Below, in pieces: positions 10,863 to 22,800 of a stretch of DNA of 64,000 bases. The DNA lies in contig NC_081543.1 in assembly GCF_901000735.1 (NCBI RefSeq), positions 34,406,590 to 34,470,589 of the forward strand, given 5' to 3'. A model generated the notes under the pieces. It was not told where the DNA came from, searched no databases, and saw nothing but the letters and a program-made list of their open reading frames with translations. The position numbers and the translations under genes are program-made. The stretch comes from Corylus avellana. Lineage: Eukaryota; Streptophyta; Magnoliopsida; Fagales; Betulaceae. Each line of letters starts with the position of its first letter. The first letter of the stretch is position 1.

Positions 10863-13800
10863 ATGTCGAAAGGAACAGACCGTCTGGTGAAGAGCTTGAA
10901 GAAGTTCGCGGATGTTCAGTACAAGTTGCTGAAAGCTCGCCATGGTCAGCAGCTGACTGACATTTTGGAGTTCCCCATAAAGCTCGTGCTGTCTCCCTTC
11001 ACTCTCGCTTTTGACATTGCCGGCTCTGCTCCTCGTGGCTTCGGCGTCCCCGAGCTCATCTCCAAGCTCTCATACCTTTCTATCTTCGTGAGTTCTCCTA
11101 ATATGTTGAGTTTTCATGATAAGTGCATGGTGTTGGTATGCAAAAATTTGGGAATTTGGATGTTGTTTTGGGTGCTTCTTGCCATGTTGTTAAATGGGTT
11201 GCTCCCAATCTTTGTTAAAGGGTTTTTTTTAAAAAAATAAATAAAAAAATTTGTGTACATGGTTCAATAAAATGCGCATGTGTATGTTGGTATGAAAGAA
11301 TTCTGAAAATTTAGCATTTTGTTTTGGTTGGTTTAATGGCTTGCTTCACTCTTTATAAGCTGCTGCACTTTCACGAAATTTAGTCAAATATGCATGTGTA
11401 CAACAGTGTATGTTGGTATGTAAATTATGGGATTTTTTAGTTGTTGCTTGGGGTGGTACATGTCATTTGGATAATTGGATAAATGGTTTGCTACACTCTG
11501 TGAGTTCCTAAAATTCACAAAGTTTAATTTAATGTGAATTTATGTTGGCGCTTAAAGTCTGGGAATTTGTTATCCGTGTTGGTCATTTGGCTAAAGGGGC
11601 CATTTGAATTATGCTTGTGATTTGATCATGTGGGACTTGCGTGATATTCAAATGGTCGGATCATTTAGATATGGTCCGTGGGTTGATTGCAGGCTGTTGC
11701 TACTCTAGGGACTTATGACATCGCATTGGAGCTGGGAAAGAAAGTGATATGTCAGAGGTACTTGCCTTTATCCCTTTGAATATTCAGTAAATCCTTTTGT
11801 CCATCATTTCCCCCCTTTTTTTTTTTTGATAAGTAAACTCAATTTATTAAAAAGCGGAAAAGGCACAACCCAAATACCATAATTTCCAGTTATATTTTTC
11901 ATTTGTGTAAGTACTGAGATCAAGTTATATTTTCCTTGGCGTAAACCTTTGTCGCTCTGATATAAGGCTATGCGTTTACCAGATTGGTTTTCCTTTTGAA
12001 ATGTATATGGTTGTGCTACAAATCTGGGTAAGTTCGTAGGCTGGAAAAAGGTTGATGCTTTCTTACTTAAAAGTGGTCTTGAAATGCAGAAACTGTCGAA
12101 CCTGCAATGGGTGGCAGGCATTGCGGTGTACTATGTGCAGAGGATCAGGGAGGGTGCACTACCAAGTGAAAAATTACACCTTGAAAAGGTAACCTATCAA
12201 GAATCAATTTTGAGTCCGAATACCGCAAACCTTGTAACTATATAAGCCACAATATTCTCTGTCCCTTTATGACAAATTTAAAAAGCTTATTGAGCTTTCT
12301 TTACAAAGCTGGATTAGCCAGAAAATCTCTAGAATATAGCTTTTTGACTTTTGAACGTCATCATTATTATCATTGCCTGCGTCCATGAAACCAAGTTTTG
12401 ATCAAAGTCTAACAAATGCCATATAATGTTTTATCTCTTTGTGTAATATATCTCTCCCACGAATTTTTCTGCAGTGGAGAGAAGGCAACAGCTGAATGTG
12501 TTGCAGATGCCATTGCAGACAATAGGGCTGAGTTGGTGCACCTTCCATCTACCATGGATCTTCATGTGCCTTTGCCATCTAAAGAGTGCCAAATTTGCGA
12601 TGGGACGGTAAGAAAAATATTCTCAAGCATATGCACCTTTGTAAGTGGTAGTCAAGGCATATGCTTCTCAATGTATAGCTTCCCATTTTTTGACTCTGCT
12701 TTTGCACATACTGCTCTACAGTGTCGTAATATCTCAATGTTAGGTCCTGATGTTTATGTTAAATATATATTGGTATTGCAGGGTGTAATGGGCTGTCCTG
12801 AATGCAAACACAAATTACAAGTCAGAATCTCTGCAGATGATGTGAGTTGTCTTTGGTGATACTGCTTAGGTTTTATTTAAGTGGTATCAATAATTATCTA
12901 AGGCTAGTATGCATATGGAATTGATGCTTCTTTTCCTAGGCTAAAACTTAGCCAATTCGACTTTGTTTTCTTCATATTTATACAGTTTGCTTTATCTAAC
13001 AACGACAAATAGAAGTTTAGAGCGCGCTTGGGAGCTTTAGTATCTTATGCACTTCTCCTTAGTAGGATTGTTGAGGCAGCAGCAAAGACTGCTTCATAAT
13101 AATTATTCTTGCTTAGAGCCTTCATCTGGTTCCAGAGGTCCTCCAGTCATTGTGAGGCAGTATAAAAAAGGGGCATCCACTTCCCTACTCTTAGAGGCTC
13201 CTTCTGGTTCTAGGTGTTCTCCAGTGATGTTGAGGATTACAACTTGAGATCGTTTTGTCTGGCCTCCAGGAGTATACAAGTCAGAAAGAAGTAAAAAAAG
13301 GAGTCAGTGCTAACAAAGACGTGTTCAAATTACACAGGAGAGATCCTTTGTTGTACATCTCTTAACTCTGCTATGCTTTGCCTCATAACTACCAGATAGG
13401 TCAATGACCCTCATTGTCCTAGAACAAGCAATTCAAAAAAACTGGAAGTTTCAACAAGTGGGTGTCTAGATGAGAAGCAGTAAATGTTTAGAATTTGTCT
13501 TGTGCAATCTGCATGTAACTTGAAAATTGCACATAATGCCACCAAAAACGATTCTTTCTTACAGTCAACTGATTTACTTTGATAATTTATTATTTTTCTG
13601 ATTACCATTTGAAATTGCTTTTAAATGATTATAGGAGAACATATTGTTATTTCAAATAGAACATTGGCATCTATGAGAACTTTAAGAGAGGGTTGTTGCA
13701 CTAAAGCCCATGTTTAAATTCTCCGATGTTTTTATCAATTATGGATAACTCTTTTTTTTTTTTTTGTTAATAAGTAATATATATCATTGATAAGCACATA

Positions 13801-16800
13801 ATGGCGCAACCGTAGTACACAAGATGTATATAAAGAGAGTCCCCATTAATGGCTAAAAGAAGAACAAAAAACCACAAATATAGAAAAGATAGAAACATGA
13901 GAAATATTATATACCCATCCAAGTGAAAAGCAATTTGACCAAAATGTTCTTGAGCTCTTCCATCGACTTCTCACGATCTTTAGAACATCTTGCATTCCAC
14001 TTTGTCCATATGCTTCGCATTAATCACAATTGGTATATTCTCCATGCGGCTAAACGACTTTTCACATGACCTTGCCAACAATATAACGACTCTATCACCT
14101 TTCTACGCATAACCCATTCTACTCCGAAAAGACTAAACATCATACTCCATAATTCTCTTGCCACTTCACAATGGAGAAAAAGATGATCTATAGATTTCTC
14201 ACTCCTCTTACACATGCAACACCATTCTACCACTATTACTCCAAAGTCAGAATCTACCAAAAGCCGCTGTCCACACAAAAAACTCACTCTCAAAGAAACA
14301 TTGACTTTCCAAATGCTCTTCCAAGGAAAAGATGAACTCCTCAAACTATGACTCGTGAAAAAACGATCTCACTTCAAACTTCATCCTCTTTGAAGGGATC
14401 CACCAAATACAATCCTCACTACTTTGTCTCCATATGAGGGAATACAACAAATCAAAAAGCGCAATCACTAAATCTACCTCCCAATCCTATACAGGTCTTA
14501 TAAAAGATACATTCCACTGAATATCACCATTGGAAAAATGCATATTACCTGCAACCCACCCCTCCTTACTACGAGCAATACTAAACAACTTTGGAAAAGC
14601 TTCCTTTAGTGGTTGATCCCCACACCATACATCATGCTAGAACCTAATCTTAGATCCATCTCCCACTTCATATCTGACAAATCTAAAAAAAATTCCCCAC
14701 CTCCTCCTAATATGTTCTCACACTCCAACTCCAAAATGCCCCTCTACCTCTTTAGAACACCAACTTCCACTCATAGTATCATATTTTGCTTCCACCACCA
14801 AAGACCATAAAGCCTCTCTCTCTATAGCAAACCACTATAACCACTTACCCAACAGTGCTTGATTAAATTTAATCAGGTTTCTTACCCCCCAGGCCAAACC
14901 ACCAGTTTGCTTAGGAGAAGAAATCTTTGACCATTTAACTAGATGGAATTTAAACTCCTCATTGATACCTCCCTGAAAAAAAATTCTTTGAAGTTTCTCA
15001 ATCCTATTTTCCACACCCATTGGAATAGGAAACAAAGACAAATAGTATGTGGGCAAATTGGATAAAGTACCTTTGATCAAAGTCAACCTACCTAACTTTG
15101 ACAAATATAGCCTCTTACAACCCGCCAACCGCCTCGCCATTTTTCCATAGTACCATTCCATATAGAAGTAGACTTGTATGCACCCCCAAAGGAAGATCCA
15201 AATATTTCACTGGTAACAAAGCCACCCTACACCCAATTATTTTGGCCAAACTTTCTACATCATCTACCTCACCAATTGGAATGATCTTTGATTTCAACAA
15301 ATTAATCTTTAACCCTGATACCACTTCAACACATAAAAAGAGACATCTCAGATTACAAAGATTTTCTCAATTAGCCTTGCAACAAATTAAAGTGTCATCC
15401 TCAAACAAAAGATGCAATACAACAATTTCTACATTATTTCTTGACCCCACTGGAAAGCCATCTAAAATACCCTTGCCCACTGTGGCTCACATCATTCTAC
15501 TCGGAGCCTCCATAACAGCCACAAAAAGTAGAGGAGCTAACTGATCCCCTTTTCTTAAACCCCGAGTGCTACTAAAGAAACCAGAGGGGGATCCATTTAT
15601 TAAAACAAAATAGCATTTTGTAGTAATACAAAAGGCTATCCATGCTTGCTATTTCTCTCCAAAACCACCTTTCTTCAACAAATACAACAAGAACTCCCAA
15701 TTTACATGATCATATGCCTTTTCTAGATCCAATTTGCACAATAAGCCTAGTACCCCTAATTTGAGTCGACTATCAATATACTCATTTGGGGTGTGCGTAT
15801 TCTCTATCAATACACTCATTTAATAAACCTGGTACTGATTGCTTAGTGAGTCACACTGGTGTTACCATATTATCTGCTCTTATATCGTCTATCCAATTTT
15901 AAAATGATTCCATTTTCATATTCGCTTGCTTTTCTTGCAGATCATGGAGCCACCATGGAAGGCCTATAATGTCTTGAAAAAGATGGACTATCCTTATGAG
16001 GCTAGTATTTTTCTCTATTGTATAATATCATGATCAAATTATTGGTATTAGTGAAAGCGTATTCAGAACTCTTGGGCTCTCATTTACAAGTTAGAGTGCT
16101 ATGCACCATTCATCTAAAATTTAAAAGTGCACGATATAAAATCTTGATATGATATTCGATAATCTTTGGCCCTCTTGTGGAAGAAGGATGTGCCCAGTTC
16201 TTTTAAAGCAGTATATCGCCTCACAAGCCTCACCTTCCATGGAGGAGCATGTTTTCCTTATAGAGAAATTAGTAAAATTTCAAGCATGTTCATTCTTTGT
16301 AACTTTCTCTTGCATTTGTCTCGTCACACCTCTACTAATATAAATTCTGTTTCTAGAGCTGACATAATGATTCTTGTCGTTCTCCCATGGTGATAAACAT
16401 TTAATTAAAATTTACTTTACTAGAGCTCTGTTTTCTTTTAACATCAAAACAAACGGAAGGGGGAAAAAAAAACATTTGTGCATATGATAATAACACAGTT
16501 TTCTGTATGCCAGTAAAATTCAAGGCCATAGTTAGCTGACTGCTCTTTCTTATTTTATAAATCATCATAATATATGAATAGTTTATGTGAAATTCTTGAA
16601 GGACTTATAGACATGCTTTAATCACATAATAAATATGACATATATGCTCTCTAAGGACATCATGGAATAAAATGTTCTCATGACAAAGGATGATAGAATT
16701 GGTGCTTCCATTCTCAATGCATACTCTTGATCACGGAGCCTCAATTGTAGGCCTGTAATCTCTTTTTTATCTTATGAACAAGTTGGTTAATAGAGGATGA

Positions 16801-19800
16801 TAGAGTTGGAGGCAATGCACCTAATATCAATTTAGACATCTTGTTCATATCTAATATTCCATTTGTGATTTTGTTTACTGTTTCAGCATATAGTTCACAG
16901 CATGAAAGATCCCAGCATTGCTGCATTTTGGTTGATTACCTTGCCTCAGATTGTGGGTGGCTTCAACTATGATGATGATGTCAAGCAGAAAATTTGGTGG
17001 CAATACAAGGTTTTGAATTAATCTTGCTCTCTTTTTCCCTCAGTTATTTAGGTGTAAATTTTTGTTAATGTCCCTACCACCGTTTCACACATTGTTTCTT
17101 GCCATTGAACTGTGTATTTTCCTATAGTGATTGGTTAAAAATCAGCAAAGCTATACCTGGTGGATAATATGTGTCTACAAATCTCCACTTCTCAAATTTG
17201 AGCTGGAACGGTAGATATTGAGTTTGCTAACATGCTCTAGGAACGTTGTCCCAAAAATCAAGTAGATGAAGTTGTTATCAATTATAGCCTTTTCATGGTC
17301 TTGGATGCAAGCTATATAAATTAAGGGTCTGTTTGGGATTGTGTTTGAAAGGCTTAAAAGTGCTTTTAACACTCAAAAAGTTCATTTGAAAAAAAAAAAT
17401 ACACGTTTGGTAAAAAAATTAAAAGCGCTTTTAAGGGTCCAAAAAGCCTAAAAATGAAGCTTTGGCCTAAAAGCTATTTTTGATTTAAAAGCTCTATTTC
17501 TCAAACGCAATTCCAAACAAGCTCTAAGTGTAGTATACTTCCTTTTCTTTTTGTTTCCAGAACCTGTCACAAGGTTCATTTATTTTGGTGGTTAATGTAT
17601 CCATATCAATGTATTTGTTTAGTAAAGTTAATTGACAAACACACATTATAGTAGCATAGTCTTGTCTGGATTGTTAGGAATTGGGTTCGTACCACTTTTT
17701 CATGTCCTAAGATTAAAGCTGATGATATGGTTGCCTCCTGCAATGATTGATACGTTTGAGATGCGATTACTGATTGGGAACCTAATCTTTTAGTGAAGCC
17801 ATATGTATATGTAAAGATGTTCTTTTAAATTATATAATACATGTAAACCTTTGTTAAAGAGCTTTTATGCTTTCTTCTGTCACTCCCACCAATTTTTCTC
17901 TACTACCTGATTAGTCTGCAATTCATCTTTTCTTACTGTCGATTTACATTGGTGTTTCGACCTAACTCAATTCTCCAATTATAAAGGTGCTTTATATGCA
18001 GTTTCATTACACAATAGCACCTTTCTCATGTTGAAGAAACACTATTTTTGCATGCTTTATAGAAACCGGTGACAAACTCTATAATACACACGAGCTTTAC
18101 CCAACTTTAGTAAATTTTCTGCCATTTCTTCTAAAGTCCTATATTATGACCTTTCATTGCCTGATATCTCATTTTGGGTCCGATTTTATATTGTAATCTT
18201 TATTACATAAACTAATTTGTTAAGGATGATTGCTCAAGTGCCTTCCTGTAATTATGTAATCTTTTGTTGGTTTCAGGAATCCATGCAGTATGATCAGCTT
18301 CGAGATGTGGTAGCAAAGCGAAGTCCAGGCTGGGAGCACTTGCAGGAAGTAAGATAATTTTATTCCAAAATGATGCTTATGCCTAAAAAATTTATTGAAA
18401 CATTCAGCAAACCGATGTGAATTCTGTATGTGCATTGAGATTTGTGTAGTTCCCTTTGGGGAGGGAAAAAAAGTGATGTTCATGGTTAGACTATGCTCAA
18501 AATTATATGTTAAGAAACAGTGATGGTCACAGTCTGGGAGTTATTTTCATGATACGGGTGTGGAATAGCAATGTCTGACCCTGAAAAGTTTAGGCAATCA
18601 GCAAGGCTACTTTGTATGCAAAGGAATTATATTGTTTGTACGGGGAAATTGGATCTCAACAAAATGGTTAGAACTAGTTATAAAATCTTACTGCTCTTTC
18701 TTCCTCTTCCTCTCTTTATAAATTCAGATCTCTTCTTCCTTTCTACTTTTTGAGTTCCCCTCAAAGCTGAAAAATGATTTTTTTTCCTCTATTTGTTAAT
18801 TTTCCTCCTCATATGCCAATTAGGTCTATTCCTTTCACTTCAATTTATCAATGTTTTGCAACTTTCATATTCTATGTCACACATTGAGAATTATTGACAT
18901 ATAGAGTCTATCAATAATTGATTGTTCTGTATGTGCATTCACATAAATGTTATAGGGACCTTTGTGGTTTGCTGTTGATAGTTATATTTAAGAATCATGT
19001 AAATAAAATTCAATGTCTATCCACTAGTTGCTGACTGTAAAAGAGGTAATATTATATCTTCATCTTTCCATTATAGGGTTTTTTCTCTCTCTCTCTCTCT
19101 CTCTCTCTCCAAAATATATGTTTATAACTGCAATCTAACACATATTCTAGATGTATACTGGCTTCTATGCAAACTCATGCTCTTTCCTGTGATGCCATTT
19201 TTGCAAAACATTTCTTTGTTTAATATTATTTATGATTCACAGGCCTTAATCTCTATAGATCCTGTTCGTGCTAGGGATGATCCTGTTATAGTGAAAAACA
19301 TTCCCTACTACAAGGCCAAGAAAGCTTTGGAGGCAGAAGTCACGAGGCTTGATCCTCCACCACGTCCTCCAAATTGGGGTGTGCGTATTCTCTATTTTCA
19401 CTTTATGTATGCTATTTCTTGCTTTTGAACATTTGTCTTCATTTCAAACTAATCTTGAATTTTAATTCTGAAAAATGGAAAATATTTTGGTATGTTGGTT
19501 AGGAGGATGACTTGGCTAATGCAATTTATTGGGTAACTGATGGAGGTTATGGCACTTGGCTGAATAGCTGGGGTCTTTTTAGATGGCCATAAAATGATAC
19601 CCTATTGATCGGATTTTGACAAAAGCCTACCAAAACTCTAGATTTAATAAGCAGCTGGCTAACCCCCAATTGTGTTTTTGACTTTTGTAAAGGGGTTTCT
19701 GTACAAAGCCTGCCCCGATCTACACTTAAAGAGAAAAAGAGAATTAGTTATTGGCCTTCAAGGTTAAGTTGGTTCTCAAAATATGGACAATGATTATAGG

Positions 19801-22800
19801 TTTGATAGGTAACGATTAGGCTCAAGATTTTTTATTGGACTTAATGTTTTTGTTAATTAGGTAAGTTGGGATTAGAAGCTTGATAAATAGATTATCAAGT
19901 TTAGAGATTTATTATGGGTATAATTTTGGACAGTGGTCCATAATCATGTAAGAATGTATTTTTGGGCTTAAAAAAATGGGATTTCGGGCTAATTAGGATT
20001 GGATTTTGAAATTGGTGCCAAAATGGGCCTAAAAATGGATTTAATTGGACTTAGTTTTAGGCTTTGAGTTTTAGCCCATTAAAACTTGGCTTTGATGTTG
20101 GGCCAAGTGAACATGAAATTGGATCAAGTGTGCTTGAAATGTGTTTGGAAAGTGGGCCTTGGATGGGCCTAGGTGAATTTAGCCCACTAGGGTTTTTACA
20201 AAAAAAATAAAAAACAAAAGTGAATAATCAAATTGGAAACAAGGTGACACATGGCTTTTCCATGTGGCATCTTTCACCCATTTCAACCAATGAAAATCCA
20301 TGCGTGTAATAGTTAGTTTAGGCTATTATGAAAGGGTGAAATGAAGACCATTTTCCCATTTTCATTCTTTTATCATTTGGCCATGAGAGAATAGGGAGAA
20401 GAAGAAAAAGAAAGAAAGAGGAAGGAAAAAAAGAAAGAAAGAAAAAGGAAGATGAAGAAGAAAGGAAGAAAAGGAGGAAATAGACCAGGTGTGGTCCAGC
20501 CATTGAAGGAGGACTAGGTAAGTCCTTGCTCTTCCATTTTCTTTTGGTTTAGGTTATTGTTTTGGAAGTATAAAATCTGTGGTTGTTAGTTTAAGAAACT
20601 CATGCATGCTTGGGTAAATTTTTTGAGTATCATGTTGATGTTCAAATTGGTTTGGCAATTTTATGAAGAGTCCACGTGTAAGTTTTCATAGGCTGGATGT
20701 TGAAGTTGAAGATATATTGTTGGTTTGGAGTTGTTTAAAGATGTATGCAAGAACAAAGTTTGGAAAGCTTGCATGTTTTAAATTTTCTTGACATGGATGT
20801 TAAAGTTTCATAGAAATAAGTTGATTTGGTATTATTTTGAAATGCATGCAAAATGAAATTTGTTGGCTTGCATGCTTTAGGGTTTTTCTTAGTTTCCATG
20901 TTGAAAATTTCATGTTATAATGCTTGAAATTAAGTTGGTTCTTGGAATAATGGAGGTTATACAGGAGTTGGACATGTAATGATTTGGATAATTCCTAGTT
21001 AAACATGCAAATGTAAGGATTAAGTGTTAAGTTTCTAGTTTGCATGTTTTAATGCTTATTTATTCAAAGTATATATTGGGCTCAGTGCATGAAAGTTGTT
21101 AGGAATGGAAATTGCTGATCATGCATGTAAGGTTTAGTTTAAAAATGTGCAAATTAGTGTGTAAAGCTTTTGCATGTCAAGTTGGTGAGGTTTGATGCAT
21201 TCGACCAAGGATTGGATGAATGAAAAACAGTTTTCAAAACTTGCATGCGAAACTTGATGTGAAGTTGGTCTAGTTAGGTGCTTCAGGTTTTTCATGATTT
21301 GTATGTAAATTTTAACCATTCAGCCACATGAAGAATTGTATGGAAAAGTTGGAAAAATTTAGTGAATTGAGTTGGCTTACATATACGTGAAGGAAAGATT
21401 GCAAGATTTGATAAATTAGGAGGTCTATTTTTACGTGATTTAAAGTTGTGAAAAATAAAGAATTTAGGGTTTCCATCTAATGCATGGAATTGGTAGTTAA
21501 TCACTTTAGTTTTTGTAATCAAATTAGAAAAAGAAGACCCATGATCATGGCCATTGCTTGAAAAAATTAGTAAGCTAATCACATGAGCTTGTGATAGATG
21601 AGGAAAAGGGGGGAATTAGGGAATTCGGCCATGCATGATAAATTGGTGTTGCAATGAATATTTTGCTAATTAGAGGATTTACATGATTGTAGGTTTTGGT
21701 GATAATCGTTAAGATTAAAAAAAAAATGAAAAATTTGTAAGATTCCAAGGTAAGTGGGTTTTGGTTAAAAACATAATTTTTTATTTCTAAAAATTGAATT
21801 ATATTCATGCAATAGGTGAATTATGAGGTTATTGAAGTTTCATGGCTATAAATGTGTGAATGCCTATGCAATTAATTGGCAAGTTATTGTGCTATTTGGC
21901 ATGCGGAGTTTTATTTCTTGAAGTGAAATAAATTGTTAAGTTACTATGTTACTTCCTATGAAGTTGTGTTAACGTTTAATATGTTATTTTCCATAAAATA
22001 ATTTGCTAGTTTAAATGTGATTGGAAATGAGTAAATTACCATGTGGTATATTCTCTGATACATGGTTAAATTAAGCATGGTTTTGATGTTAAAGGTTTTA
22101 CCAAGTTTCAGTAAATATTATTTGATATGTATAGGAACCTTAAAGTTTTATTTGAAAGCTGCTCAATAATTGAGAAGGATTTTATAAGAAGAAAGGCCAT
22201 GCATAAAAATGTTGCGAAAAGCTATGTGAATAAGTTTGATGAAAGAACACGTGTGCAATATTTTTATGGCTTTAACCCCACGGCACCCATGTGAATGTTA
22301 TGAATGTTACTAGTACCGTGTGAGAAATGAATGATGGATAGCCAATGCAACCACACTGAAAGACATTTAAGAAGGTGTGGGCTATCACTGAGTGGTTTTT
22401 TTTAGTGTACACCCATGGTGAAGGATATTTGAGAAGCCACAATTAATTAGTGAAGTTCTCACTTTAAGACAGTTCCATTGTATGGCCACAGGCCTTGTCA
22501 TAGAGGTCCCTTGTATGGCCACAGGCTGAGCCAAGGGGAAAAAGGTTACCTAAGTTGCAAGGATTACAAAGAATTTAACTAGGTTTTCGGAATTCTCTTT
22601 TGAAAAGATCCTAGATCATGTTTAAAGGAAAGGATATTAAGTAAATTATTTTTTAAAAAGGTAAAGGCTATGTTTTATAAAGGTTTAAGCGAAGCTAATT
22701 TTTCAAATCGACTTCAAAAAGGGTTTCAATTTCTATTACACTTCTTCAAAGGAGAGGCTTCATTCACACATTGATGTTAACCTTACTTGCTGAGCCGTAG

